The position numbers and the translations under genes were made by a program. Shown here piece after piece: positions 39,892 to 48,771 of a stretch of DNA of 64,000 nt (positions are counted from its first letter, which is position 1; each line of letters begins with the position of its first letter). The stretch is from an uncultured Collinsella sp. (lineage in GTDB: Bacteria; Actinomycetota; Coriobacteriia; Coriobacteriales; Coriobacteriaceae): positions 40,149-104,148 of the forward strand of contig CAAFGE010000024.1 in the NCBI GenBank assembly GCA_900762355.1, given 5' to 3'. Under the pieces are notes generated by a model. It ran no database searches, was not told the DNA's origin, and worked only from the letters and a program-made list of their open reading frames with translations.

Positions 39892-39991
39892 GGTCCATGT
39901 AGCCGGTGGGGCGAAAAATTCTTGCCTTCAATCATTTCCATTTGAATACGGTCGCGCGCCGCGCGGGCTTAGCGCCTGCGCCGGCCTTGCA

Positions 39992-40040
39992 GAAATCGAT
40001 TTCGGAACACTTGACACTATCGCTCGGCGCGCAATAATAC
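39992..40040 (+). promoter_or_regulatory. Promoter of the ABC exporter operon with operator-like GAAATCGATTTC
   Basis: TTGACA (40011-40016) and TAATAC (40035-40040) are separated by 18 bp, a strong housekeeping-type promoter. The perfect palindrome GAAATCGATTTC (39992-40003) sits just upstream of the -35 and resembles the LacI-type CGAAATCGGTTTCG sites elsewhere in the window. Confidence 0.6.
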
Positions 40041-40079
40041 GTGCGTTTGCGAACAACGTTTGATGGGGGATGAACCTGC

Positions 40080-41858
40080 GTGCGCAATCTCAAAATCTTG
40101 TTTTCCTATTTGGGGGCATACCGTCGCGATGCCATTCTCGGCGTGATGTTCGTCTCGGTCGAGACCGCGCTCGAGCTGTTTATCCCGGTCATCATGGCCA
40201 ACATCATCGACGTGGGCGTGCCCACGGGAGACGTTAACTACATGCTGTTGCAGGGCGCGTGCATGCTGGTGTGTGCCGCGTTTTCGCTGGTGCTGGGCCT
40301 GGGGTATGCCCGCACATCCGCTCGCGTGGCCTCGGGCCTGGGTGCTAACCTGCGCGAGGCCGAGTATCGCAAGATTCAGACGCTCGCCTTTGGCAACCTG
40401 GACAACTACGACGCCAGCTCGCTCGTCACGCGCATGACCACCGACATTACCGTCATCCAAAACGCCATCGGCAACGGCTTTCGCCCCATGGTGCGCGGAC
40501 CGGTGACGCTCATCGTCGGCCTGGTCTACGCTCTGGTGCTGTCGCGCCCGCTTGCCGCGGTCTTCGCGATTATCCTGCCCGTGCTGGCGATCGTGCTGGG
40601 CGTCATCACCTACCGCGTGAGCCCGCTCTACCGCCAGCTGCAGACCTCGATGGACCACCTCAACGGCGTAGTGCAGGAGGACCTCACCGCCGTGCGCGCC
40701 GTCAAGGCGTATGTGCGCGCCGAGCACGAGGAGGCCAAGTTCGACACCGTCAATACCGAGCTCGCGCACACGGCGACGAAGACTTTCGGCAACGCCGTGC
40801 TCAACTTGCCGGTGTTTCAGCTGTCGATGTACGTGGCCGCCATCTCGATCCTGTGGATTGGCGGGCGCATGATTATCGCCGGTGAGCTGGGCGTGGGCTC
40901 GCTCACGGGCTTTATGAGCTACGTGCTGCTGATCATGAACTCGCTCATGATGATCTCCAACGTGTTTTTGCTGCTCACACGCGCGCTCGCCAGCGTGGAG
41001 CGCATTTCGCGCGTGATCGACGAGCAATCGCTCATCCAGGCGCCCGCGGCAGACGCGGCCGTGCGCGAAGTGGCCGACGGAAGCGTCGAGTTCCGCGACG
41101 TGTCGTTTAAGTACCGCGCGGATGCTGCCGAGGACGTGCTCGAGCATATCGACCTTCGCATCGAGCCGGGCTCCACGGTGGGCGTGCTCGGCGGCACGGG
41201 CTCGGGCAAGAGCTCGCTCGTGCAGCTCATCGCGCGCCTGTACGACGCGACCGAGGGTGCCGTGCTCGTGGGTGGGCGCGACGTGCGCGACTACGACCTG
41301 GTCGCCTTGCGCGACGCCGTGGGCATTGTGCTGCAAAAGAACGTGCTGTTTACGGGCACCGTGCGCGAGAATCTGCAGTGGGGCGCGCCCGATGCCACCG
41401 ACGAGGAGCTGCTGCGTGTCTGCCGCGCGGCGTGTGTGGACGAGTTCCTGGACCGCATCGGCGGGCTCGACGGTGAGCTGGGCCAGGGCGGCGCCGGTGT
41501 TTCGGGCGGGCAGAAGCAGCGCCTGTGCATCGCGCGCACACTGCTCAAACATCCGCGCGTACTCATTTTTGATGACTCCACCAGCGCGGTCGATATGGCG
41601 ACCGATGCCAAGATTCGCGAGCACATCGCGCAGATTCCCGATACGACCGTGATCATCATCGCCCAGCGCATCGCGAGCGTAATGGATGCCGACCGCATTG
41701 TGGTTCTGGACGACGGCCGCATTCACGGCGTGGGCACGCACGAGGAACTGCTGGCGGGTGACAACATCTACCAGGAGATTTACGCTTCGCAGATGGATTT
41801 CGCGGGGGATTCGACCGCAGATGCCCTGGCCCGAGAAGGGGGTGAGCGCCATGCCTAA
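40080..41858 (+). CDS. ABC exporter, permease-ATPase half transporter 1
   Basis: A 592-residue type I ABC exporter half with six membrane helices in the first 300 residues and a nucleotide-binding domain with Walker A GGTGSGKSS, signature VSGGQKQRLCIARTL and Walker B VLIFDDSTSAVD. The residue after Walker B is Asp (FDDS) where a catalytic Glu is usual, so this is the degenerate half of a heterodimeric pair; the partner has LDEAT. It starts at GTG 40080 after GGGGGAT. The stop overlaps the next start by eight bases (ATGCCTAA), showing coupling. Substrate unknown; such pairs often export drugs, lipids or peptides. Confidence 0.9.
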   Translation: MRNLKILFSYLGAYRRDAILGVMFVSVETALELFIPVIMANIIDVGVPTGDVNYMLLQGACMLVCAAFSLVLGLGYARTSARVASGLGANLREAEYRKIQTLAFGNLDNYDASSLVTRMTTDITVIQNAIGNGFRPMVRGPVTLIVGLVYALVLSRPLAAVFAIILPVLAIVLGVITYRVSPLYRQLQTSMDHLNGVVQEDLTAVRAVKAYVRAEHEEAKFDTVNTELAHTATKTFGNAVLNLPVFQLSMYVAAISILWIGGRMIIAGELGVGSLTGFMSYVLLIMNSLMMISNVFLLLTRALASVERISRVIDEQSLIQAPAADAAVREVADGSVEFRDVSFKYRADAAEDVLEHIDLRIEPGSTVGVLGGTGSGKSSLVQLIARLYDATEGAVLVGGRDVRDYDLVALRDAVGIVLQKNVLFTGTVRENLQWGAPDATDEELLRVCRAACVDEFLDRIGGLDGELGQGGAGVSGGQKQRLCIARTLLKHPRVLIFDDSTSAVDMATDAKIREHIAQIPDTTVIIIAQRIASVMDADRIVVLDDGRIHGVGTHEELLAGDNIYQEIYASQMDFAGDSTADALAREGGERHA

Positions 41859-43749
41859 AACATCCGCTCAGGCCCGTCCGGCCAATCTGGGGCAGACGCT
41901 CCGCCGCTTGCTCAGCTATATGGGCCATGCCAAGTTCTCGCTGCTCGCGGTGGGCGTGCTCGCTTCTATTGCCGCCATCGCGAGCCTTGCCGGCACCTAT
42001 ATGGTGCGCCCCATCGTCAACGGCCTGGCTACGGGCGGGGAGGAGCTGCTCACCAAGCAGGTTCTCTTTACGGCCGCCATCTACGCCGCGGGCGTGCTGT
42101 CGGCCCTGGGCTATTCGCAGATTATGGTGCGCGCGGCCCAACGTGTGGTGTCCGACATCCGCCGCGACCTGTTCGCACATATCCAGACGCTGCCGCTCAG
42201 CTATTTCGATAGCACGCGCTCGGGCGACATCATGAGCTTCTTCACCAACGACGTCGACACCGTCTCCGAGGCACTCAACAACAGCTTTGCCAACGTGATT
42301 CAGGCGACCATTCAGGTGATCGGCACCACGGCCATGCTCATCATCCTTAACTGGCAACTCACGATCATTACGCTCGTGTGTGACGTGGCCATTGTGCTGT
42401 ATGCGCGCTACTCGGGCATCCGCTCCAAGCGCTTCTTTGCCGCCCAGCAGGCGTCACTCGGCGACTTGGACGGATATGTCGAGGAGATGGTCTCGGGCCA
42501 AAAGGTCATCAAGGTCTTTAACCACGAGCAGGCCAACGTGGCCGGTTTTGACGCGCGCAACCAGGAGCTGCGCCGCACCGGTGGCGCCGCGCAGGCCTAC
42601 GCCAACTCGATGGTGCCCATGACCGTGGTGATCGGCTATGCCAACTACGCCATCGTCGCCGTGGCGGGCGGCATGCTCTGCATCAAGGGGCTCGCCGACG
42701 TGGGCGCGCTTGCAAGTTACCTGGTCTTTGTGCGTCAGGCCGCCATGCCCATCAACCAGTTCACGCAGCTGGGCAACTTTTTGCTCAACGCGCTGGCCGG
42801 TGCCGAGCGCCTATTTGCCGCCATGGACCTTAAGCCCGAGGTAGACGAGGGCTGCGTGGAGCTGGTGCAGACGGGCGACGCCGCGTGGGCGTGGAAGATT
42901 CCCGAGGGCCAGGGCGTGGGCGCGTACGGGCACTTGCATGATGTGGCTGCCGTTGATGAGTCGGGCCGTGCGGTGGCTGCCGACGGTACCGAGCTCACGT
43001 GCGGCTTGGTCCCGCTTGCCGGCGACGTGCGCTTCCATGCCGTGGACTTTTCCTACGTGCCGGGCACGCGCGTGCTCACGGACCTCAACTTGTTTGCCAA
43101 GCCGGGGCAAAAGATCGCCTTTGTGGGCTCGACGGGCGCCGGAAAGACGACCATCACCAACCTCATCAACCGCTTCTACGAGGTCGATGACGGCGAGATC
43201 ACGTACGACGGTATCGACGTCAAGCACATCGCCAAGGCCAGCCTGCGCGGGTCGCTCGGCATTGTGCTGCAGGATACGCACCTGTTTAGCGGCACCATTG
43301 CGCAGAACATCCGCTTTGGCAAGCTCGACGCGACCGACGAGGAAGTGCGCGCCGCCGCCGAGGCCGCCTGTGCCGACTCGTTTATCCGCCGCCTGCCGCA
43401 AGGCTACGACACGCCGGTGACCGCGGACGGCGCCAACCTGAGCCAGGGCCAGCGTCAGCTGCTCGCCATCGCGCGCGTGGCCGTGGCCGATCCGCCGGTG
43501 CTCATTCTGGACGAGGCAACAAGCTCCATCGACACGCGCACCGAAAAGCTCATCGAGCGCGGCATGGACCGCATCATGCGCGGACGTACTACGTTTATGA
43601 TCGCGCACCGCCTGTCCACCGTCCGCGACGCCGACGCGATCATGGTCCTCGAGCACGGCCGCATCATCGAACGCGGCACCCACGAGGAGCTTCTGGCCCA
43701 GCACGGCGAGTACTGGCAGTTAGCACATGGCTTGAAAGAGTTGGATTAA
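41851..43749 (+). CDS. ABC exporter, permease-ATPase half transporter 2
   Basis: A 632-residue ABC exporter half. Membrane helices cover about residues 20-320, and the nucleotide-binding domain has Walker A GSTGAGKTT, signature LSQGQRQLLAIARV and Walker B VLILDEATSSID with the catalytic Glu intact. About 60 extra residues, rich in Ala, Gly and Val, lie between the membrane and ATPase domains (around residues 330-385). ATG 41851 has AAGGGGGTGAG upstream and overlaps the first half-transporter gene. The two would form a heterodimer with one consensus and one degenerate ATP site. Confidence 0.92.
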   Translation: MPKTSAQARPANLGQTLRRLLSYMGHAKFSLLAVGVLASIAAIASLAGTYMVRPIVNGLATGGEELLTKQVLFTAAIYAAGVLSALGYSQIMVRAAQRVVSDIRRDLFAHIQTLPLSYFDSTRSGDIMSFFTNDVDTVSEALNNSFANVIQATIQVIGTTAMLIILNWQLTIITLVCDVAIVLYARYSGIRSKRFFAAQQASLGDLDGYVEEMVSGQKVIKVFNHEQANVAGFDARNQELRRTGGAAQAYANSMVPMTVVIGYANYAIVAVAGGMLCIKGLADVGALASYLVFVRQAAMPINQFTQLGNFLLNALAGAERLFAAMDLKPEVDEGCVELVQTGDAAWAWKIPEGQGVGAYGHLHDVAAVDESGRAVAADGTELTCGLVPLAGDVRFHAVDFSYVPGTRVLTDLNLFAKPGQKIAFVGSTGAGKTTITNLINRFYEVDDGEITYDGIDVKHIAKASLRGSLGIVLQDTHLFSGTIAQNIRFGKLDATDEEVRAAAEAACADSFIRRLPQGYDTPVTADGANLSQGQRQLLAIARVAVADPPVLILDEATSSIDTRTEKLIERGMDRIMRGRTTFMIAHRLSTVRDADAIMVLEHGRIIERGTHEELLAQHGEYWQLAHGLKELD

Positions 43750-43799
43750 CCCGCCGGGGCGCAGTTGAACCTGGCCCTCCGCGTCCCTCACCCCGCCTC

Positions 43800-43864
43800 A
43801 AACCGTCCCAACATTCGACGTTTTTTGCCAATATCGGGAAAAGCATCGAATGTTGGGACGGTTT
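43800..43864. repeat. Palindromic repeat family 3, copy a
   Basis: AAACCGTCCCAACATTCGA pairs with TCGAATGTTGGGACGGTTT around a 27-base centre (CGTTTTTTGCC...GGGAAAAGCA), followed by TTCTG. A virtually identical copy in the same orientation lies at 45040-45104, so the pair brackets one gene. Confidence 0.92.
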
Positions 43865-43964
43865 TTCTGTCATCCGATCGGGTGGAATCACTAACTTGCA
43901 TGCGAAGGTGTGCGAATCCGCGAGCAGGGGAATAAGGTTGGTTATCCGACCCATTGGAGGGCTC

Positions 43965-45002
43965 ATGGACCTGCCGATTGTCCTGTCCCATAAGACTGCC
44001 TGGCTGTACCACAACGTGGCGCGCCTGTCCGAGCCGCTCTCGCGAGCAAGCAGCCTATACGATGAGGACTCGATTGCCGACGAGGCGGAGCCGACTGCGG
44101 GCTTGCCCAAATTGGGACTAGATGCCAAGGGGCTGAGAATATCTGCGGCGGTCGAGATTGTTACCGACTATCTGGCCTCACTTGGCATCCCACATGAGGA
44201 GCTCGACCGTATTGACACGCTGGTTAGCTTCGATTTCGAGCGCTCTCGGCCGGCGGGTCTCCGACGCCATGTGTTTGGGGCGCCCATTCCTTCGGACCAT
44301 CTTATCGAGGTAGCAGAAGGCCTTCTGGTGGTTGATGAGGCCATGTGCTTCGTACAGGCGGGTTCGTGGATGAGCGAGCCCGAGCAGCTGGAATATGGGT
44401 ATGAAATCTGCGCCCGATACCATTTGAATCATCTGGCGACAGACGATTATATCGAGATGGGGCAGAGGTACACCGTTGCTGACTTGATCGCTTATTGCGA
44501 TGAGAACCGGTCTCGTCAGGGGGCTACACGTGCGGCTGCCGTGCTCAAACGCGAGCACGATGGCGCGCGGTCGCCCATGGAGACGGCCACCGCAATCATG
44601 GTCGTCGCGAAGCGTTCCCAGGGCGGGCTCGGGTACACCAGGGTCGAGCTCAACCATCGGGTCGATGTTCCCAACGAGTTCAAATATCTCGCTAAGGCCG
44701 GGTATTTCGAGATCGATGTATATGCACCTGCGAGCGGTACGGGGATTGAATACAACGGCTCGGACCATCTTGATAAACAGCGCAGTGCGTCTGACGCGGA
44801 GCGTATGACCGTGCTGAGCACGCTGGGCTTTAGGATGATCGTCCTCACTGGGACTCAGTTTGCCAACCGGCTGCAATTGCATCGGGCGATGAATGCCATC
44901 GCGCTCGCTATGGGCCTCAAGTGCGACCGAAGCGAGGCACTTCAGAAACGGCAGAATGACCTGCGGGAATTCGTGATTCGGCACTGGAACGGCGGCCTCT
45001 AG
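43965..45002 (+). CDS. Hypothetical protein with nuclease-like (DUF559/Vsr-like) C-terminus
   Basis: A 345-residue protein. I do not recognise the N-terminal two thirds. The C-terminal region has the pattern FEIDVYAP, GIEYNGSDH, ERMTVLSTLGFRMIVLTGTQF, resembling PD-(D/E)XK-type folds in DUF559/Vsr-like proteins: an acidic strand pair followed by a helix and an Arg/Lys-containing strand. There is no signal peptide or membrane segment. ATG 43965 has TTGGAGGG upstream. The gene is a single unit bracketed by two near-identical 65-bp palindromes of family 3. Related actinobacterial proteins occur next to defence or AbiEi-type genes, but no partner is present here. Function unknown. Confidence 0.6.
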   Translation: MDLPIVLSHKTAWLYHNVARLSEPLSRASSLYDEDSIADEAEPTAGLPKLGLDAKGLRISAAVEIVTDYLASLGIPHEELDRIDTLVSFDFERSRPAGLRRHVFGAPIPSDHLIEVAEGLLVVDEAMCFVQAGSWMSEPEQLEYGYEICARYHLNHLATDDYIEMGQRYTVADLIAYCDENRSRQGATRAAAVLKREHDGARSPMETATAIMVVAKRSQGGLGYTRVELNHRVDVPNEFKYLAKAGYFEIDVYAPASGTGIEYNGSDHLDKQRSASDAERMTVLSTLGFRMIVLTGTQFANRLQLHRAMNAIALAMGLKCDRSEALQKRQNDLREFVIRHWNGGL

Positions 45003-45039
45003 GGGCGTCTGGCTCGTCTTCCGAGCCCTGCGAACACCT

Positions 45040-45104
45040 AAACCGTCCCAACATTCGACGTTTTTTGCCAATTTCGGGAAAAGCATCGAATGTTGGGACG
45101 GTTT
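45040..45104. repeat. Palindromic repeat family 3, copy b
   Basis: Same as copy a except for one base in the centre (ATTTCGGG instead of ATATCGGG). Direct orientation relative to copy a, 1,240 bp apart, with the nuclease-like gene in between. Confidence 0.92.
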
Positions 45105-45235
45105 GAATGCCGAGGATGGGCCCGGGAAGCCGGTCTTGCTCGAATGGCCTGTCCTGTCGTACGCATGTCGACCCGGTTCCCGTGTGCGGTACTATATTCC
45201 CTGAAGAATAATGGCCTGCGCGAGGGGAGGGCTGC

Positions 45236-46291
45236 GTGGACGAGCGCGTGCAACATGACGGTTTTGGCCGCGATATCAACTACCTGCGCATTGCCGTTAC
45301 TGACAAGTGCAATTTCCGCTGCATCTATTGCATGCCTGCCGACGGCGTGGTGCCGCGCGCACACGACGAGCTGCTCAGCGCCGAGGAAATTGCTCGCTTT
45401 GTGCGTCTGGTGGCGGGGGAGGGCATTCGCCGCGTGCGCCTGACGGGTGGCGAGCCGCTGGTCAGCCGCCGCATTATCCCGCTCATTCGTGACATCCGAG
45501 CGATTCCGCAGATCGAGGACATCTCGCTCACCACCAATGGCGCCCTGCTGCCCAAGCTGGCGCCGCGGCTCAAAGACGCCGGGCTCGACCGCGTTAACAT
45601 TTCGCTCGACACGCTCGACCCCACGCTCTTCGGAAAGATCACGCGCCTGGGTCGGCTCGAGCAAACCATGGCGGGCATCGATGCTGCGCTGGCCTGGGGC
45701 TTTGAGCCGGTTAAGGTCAACTGTGTGGTGGTCCGCCGGCTCAACCAGGATGTGGCGGCCCTTGCGCGACTCACGGTCGACCGTCCCATTCACCTGCGCT
45801 TTATCGAATACATGCCCATTGGCGACGAGCACACGAGCTCGCATTGCGCCGTGGACCCGCACGCGCCCACGCTCAATCCCGAGCTGTGGGACGCGAGCGA
45901 TACCGTGCCGAGCGACGAGCTGCGGGCCCGCATCAATGCCGGCGCCGCTGCGGCTGGCCTGGGTGAGCTTGAGCCGCTCGACATCAACGACGCCCCCGCC
46001 GGCGCCGGTCCTGCGCGCTACTGGCGTTTTCCGGGCGCGGCGGGCACGGTCGGTTTCATTAGCGCCATGTCCAACCATTTTTGCGCGAGCTGCAACCGTC
46101 TGCGCCTGACGGCGGACGGCAGCGTGCGTCCCTGCCTGTTCAGCGATGCCGAGTATTCGGTTCGCGAAGCGCTGCGCCGTGGTGATGATATGCAGGTACT
46201 TTCGATTTGGCGCGATGCCGTGGCCCACAAACCGCAGGAACACGCGATAATTGAGGGCACGCAACGATTTATGTCCCAAATCGGAGGATGA
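45236..46291 (+). CDS. moaA: GTP 3',8-cyclase MoaA (molybdenum cofactor biosynthesis)
   Basis: A 351-residue radical SAM enzyme. The N-terminal cluster motif CNFRCIYC is at about residues 26-33, LTGGEPL follows, and the C-terminal second [4Fe-4S] cluster is FCASCNRLRLT plus the Cys in VRPCL. MoaA converts GTP to 3',8-cyclo-GTP, the first step to molybdopterin, with MoaC completing cPMP. GTG 45236 is preceded by GAGGGGAGG. The next gene, a MoaC-MobB fusion, starts five bases after the stop, so the two form an operon. Some 20 residues between the clusters are variable relative to E. coli. The presence of this operon implies molybdoenzymes in the organism. Confidence 0.94.
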   Translation: MDERVQHDGFGRDINYLRIAVTDKCNFRCIYCMPADGVVPRAHDELLSAEEIARFVRLVAGEGIRRVRLTGGEPLVSRRIIPLIRDIRAIPQIEDISLTTNGALLPKLAPRLKDAGLDRVNISLDTLDPTLFGKITRLGRLEQTMAGIDAALAWGFEPVKVNCVVVRRLNQDVAALARLTVDRPIHLRFIEYMPIGDEHTSSHCAVDPHAPTLNPELWDASDTVPSDELRARINAGAAAAGLGELEPLDINDAPAGAGPARYWRFPGAAGTVGFISAMSNHFCASCNRLRLTADGSVRPCLFSDAEYSVREALRRGDDMQVLSIWRDAVAHKPQEHAIIEGTQRFMSQIGG

Positions 46292-46295
46292 TCAT

Positions 46296-47594
46296 ATGGC
46301 CAAGAGCAGGTACGCCAATGCCACCAAGGCCGCTCGCAGGGCCGCGATGTCTGCCCACAAAGTTATAGCTGCGGCCAGCGATGCCGTTGCAGACGCGCAG
46401 CCGACTACCGGCGCTGCCACCGAGTCCGTCCGTGACGCCCGCCGCGACGAGCTGACGCACGTGGACGCCAAGGGCGAGGTGCGCATGGTCGACGTATCCG
46501 ACAAGGCCGAGACGCACCGCATCGCCATCGCCGAGGGCACCATCCTCATGCATCCCGAGACGCAGGCTATGGTGCTGCAGGACCGCGCCAAGAAGGGCGA
46601 CGTGCTCGCCTGCGCGCGCGTCGCGGGCATCATGGCCATTAAGCGCACGAGCGACATCATCCCCATGTGCCATCCGCTGCTCATCACCAAAAGCAAGTGC
46701 GATATCGAGCCCATCGCTCCGGCGGGAACGCCGGCCGACGAGACGCCCGAGGGCTGGGCGCCGGCGCGTGCGGACGGACAGGTTGGCTTTCATGTGCTGG
46801 TCACGGCTGGCGTGACGGGCAAAACCGGCATCGAGATGGAGGCGCTGACCGGCGCGAGTGCTGCGTGCCTAACGATCTACGACATGTGCAAGGCTGTCGA
46901 CCGCGGCATGGAGATCGTCGACGTTCGCCTGCTGCACAAGGAGGGCGGCCGTTCGGGCGTGTGGGATCGCGTCGAGCGTCAGGCCGCTGCTGTTGAGGCC
47001 GTGGCCGCTGACGGTGCCGCGTCCGCGAGCGCACCCGTCGCCGTCGCGCCCGCAGCTCCGGCATCGGCCGTCCCCGCGATCGCGTTTATCGGCTACCAGA
47101 ACTCGGGCAAGACCACGCTCGTCGAGAAGGTCATTGCCGAGCTCACCCGCCGCGGCCTGCGCGTGGGTTCGCTCAAGCATCACGGGCACCACGGCTTTGA
47201 TATCGATGTGCCCGCTAAGGACACCTGGCGCCATCACCAGGCCGGATCCAAGCACGTGGGCCTCATCTGCGCCACACGCTGGGCGGAGTATGCCGACACG
47301 CGCGAGGAGGACGAGATGCCCGCGCGCGAGCTGCTGTCGCGCTACAACGACGTCGACGTGGTGATCATCGAGGGCTACAAGACCGAGGGCTTCGACAATA
47401 TCGTCGTCGCGCGCTCGGGTGTCGATCGCCTGCGCGGTAAGAGCTCGCTTGACCTGGTCGACGGGCGCACGCTGGCACTTGCGTGCAACGAGGCCCTGGC
47501 GCGCCAGGCCTTCGACGCCGGCTTCGCGACCCGAGTCATCAACATCAACGACGCCCGGGCCATCTGCGATCTTATCCAGGATCATTTGGCCTAA
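46296..47594 (+). CDS. Fused MoaC (cPMP synthase) and MobB (GTP-binding) protein
   Basis: A 432-residue two-domain protein. Residues about 45-225 are MoaC (THVDAKGEVRMVDVSDK, MCHPLLITK, TGKTGIEMEALTGASAA), which makes cyclic pyranopterin monophosphate. An Ala/Val/Pro-rich linker follows (about 228-258). Residues about 260-432 are MobB with P-loop FIGYQNSGKTTL, LKHHGHHGFDID and IIEGYK, linked to attachment of the guanine dinucleotide to molybdopterin. The N-terminal 45 residues are low complexity. ATG 46296 has GGAGG eight bases upstream. The fusion joins an early and a late step of cofactor synthesis in one polypeptide. No mobA gene is visible nearby. Confidence 0.92.
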   Translation: MAKSRYANATKAARRAAMSAHKVIAAASDAVADAQPTTGAATESVRDARRDELTHVDAKGEVRMVDVSDKAETHRIAIAEGTILMHPETQAMVLQDRAKKGDVLACARVAGIMAIKRTSDIIPMCHPLLITKSKCDIEPIAPAGTPADETPEGWAPARADGQVGFHVLVTAGVTGKTGIEMEALTGASAACLTIYDMCKAVDRGMEIVDVRLLHKEGGRSGVWDRVERQAAAVEAVAADGAASASAPVAVAPAAPASAVPAIAFIGYQNSGKTTLVEKVIAELTRRGLRVGSLKHHGHHGFDIDVPAKDTWRHHQAGSKHVGLICATRWAEYADTREEDEMPARELLSRYNDVDVVIIEGYKTEGFDNIVVARSGVDRLRGKSSLDLVDGRTLALACNEALARQAFDAGFATRVININDARAICDLIQDHLA

Positions 47595-47712
47595 AACTTG
47601 CCCCATTTTGGCAGGTACCGTTCGCCGGATTTTTTCTACCGTTCAGCGGGCTGCTGGACGGTAGAGGGTTACGCGAAACGCAAGGTTCATTCTACAATCT
47701 CGCCCGTGCTCA

Positions 47713-47806
47713 CAAGTTTGTTACTCCTCGGGAGGCATCACTTGCGCATGATAGAAGACGAGGAATAACACCGCGTCGTCTAGCGCCGATGTCCGAGGAG
47801 TTTTTT
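47713..47806 (+). promoter_or_regulatory. licT leader: RAT-like antiterminator site and overlapping terminator/Shine-Dalgarno
   Basis: AGTTTGTTACTCCTCGGGAGGCA (47715-47737, described as TTGTTACT, a short stem and GGCA) resembles a ribonucleic antiterminator target of LicT/BglG. CTCCTCGG (47724-47731) can instead pair with CCGAGGAG (47792-47799), which is followed by TTTTTT and contains the GAGGAG ribosome binding site of the next gene. The two pairings are mutually exclusive. Confidence 0.55.
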
Positions 47807-47807
47807 C

Positions 47808-48653
47808 ATGCTCATTTTAAAGAAGATCAACAATAACGTTGCTCTCGCCGCCAGTGATGACGGCCGAGAGGTTGTTGTCTTTGGCAAGGGCATCGGTTTC
47901 CATGACATGCCCTACGAGCTTTCCGACGAGTCGCTCATCCGGCGCAAATTCTATAACGTGCCCGAAAGCCTACAGGACATGGTCGGCACGCTTCCCGACG
48001 ACGTGCTGCTCGCGGCAAGTGACATCGCCTGCTTTGCGTCTCAGCAGCTCGGCTGCAAGCTGTCCGGCGGTCTGCCGTTTATCCTGGCCGATCACCTGCA
48101 ATTTGCCGTCCAGCGCGACGACGACCAGCTCAGTGCACCCAACCCGCTCGAGCACGAGGTTGCCTTCATCTACCCGCGCGAGCTTCAGATCGGTCAGGCG
48201 GCGCTCGCCATCGTGCAAAAACACACCGGTGTGACGCTCGGCCAAAACGAGGCCACGAGCATCGCGCTCCATATCGTCAACGCCGAGGTCGACGGCATGG
48301 GCCGTGCCAAGGACATGGACTTCATCATGAAGAGCACCCGCGTGCTCGACGAGGTGACCCATGCCGTGGAAAAGCAACTCGGCTGCCCACTCGATACGGC
48401 ATCGTATAGCTACATTCGCTTTCTTGCGCATCTGCGCTTTTTGGTCCGCCGCCTCGTCAAGGGTAGTTGCACACAGACCGAGAACTCCTCGCTGTTCATG
48501 CAGGCCGCCCGCGATTTTCCCGAGGCCTACCAGTGTGCGTACGCCATCAACCGCGTGTTCGAGAAAGAGCTCAACCAGAGCTGCTCGGACGAGGAGCTGC
48601 TCTATCTGATGATGCATATCAACCGTCTGCGAACCACCTCGCAGACCGAGTGA
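47808..48653 (+). CDS. BglG/LicT family transcriptional antiterminator
   Basis: A 281-residue protein. The N-terminal CAT RNA-binding domain (residues 1-55, LILKKINNNVALA and VVFGKGIGF) is followed by two PTS regulation domains. The four regulatory histidines are present in ADHLQFA, ALHIVNAE, LAHLRFLVRR and MMHINRL. LicT-type proteins bind a RAT hairpin and prevent termination when beta-glucosides are transported. Dephosphorylation of PRD1 and HPr-dependent phosphorylation of PRD2 control activity. It is directly upstream of the beta-glucoside PTS gene. A similar RAT sequence lies in both its own leader and the PTS leader, so it should control both. ATG 47808 follows GAGGAG by eight bases. 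Confidence 0.92.
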   Translation: MLILKKINNNVALAASDDGREVVVFGKGIGFHDMPYELSDESLIRRKFYNVPESLQDMVGTLPDDVLLAASDIACFASQQLGCKLSGGLPFILADHLQFAVQRDDDQLSAPNPLEHEVAFIYPRELQIGQAALAIVQKHTGVTLGQNEATSIALHIVNAEVDGMGRAKDMDFIMKSTRVLDEVTHAVEKQLGCPLDTASYSYIRFLAHLRFLVRRLVKGSCTQTENSSLFMQAARDFPEAYQCAYAINRVFEKELNQSCSDEELLYLMMHINRLRTTSQTE

Positions 48654-48689
48654 TGCGTGCCGCCACTCCGGCGGCAATCGTAACAATCC

Positions 48690-48722
48690 ATTTTGGTTTC
48701 TAACTGCGGGCAAGGTACCGGC
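48690..48722 (+). promoter_or_regulatory. RAT-like antiterminator site upstream of the PTS gene
   Basis: TTTTGGTTTCTAACTGCGGGCAAGG, in parts TTGGTTTCTAACTGC and GGGCAAGGTACC, matches the LicT/SacY RAT pattern (GGnTTnnnACT, stem, GGCAnnACC). It lies about 50 bases before the PTS start. No clear competing terminator with a T-tract was found. Confidence 0.5.
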
Positions 48723-48771
48723 TCGCGGTGGGGGATATCTTTGTCGATTTTTGGAAAAGAGAGGACAAAAC

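Noticed and set aside
45105..45235. Molybdenum-cofactor riboswitch upstream of moaA
   Set aside because: Only about 130 bases separate the family-3 palindrome from the start, and no Moco-type core could be seen.
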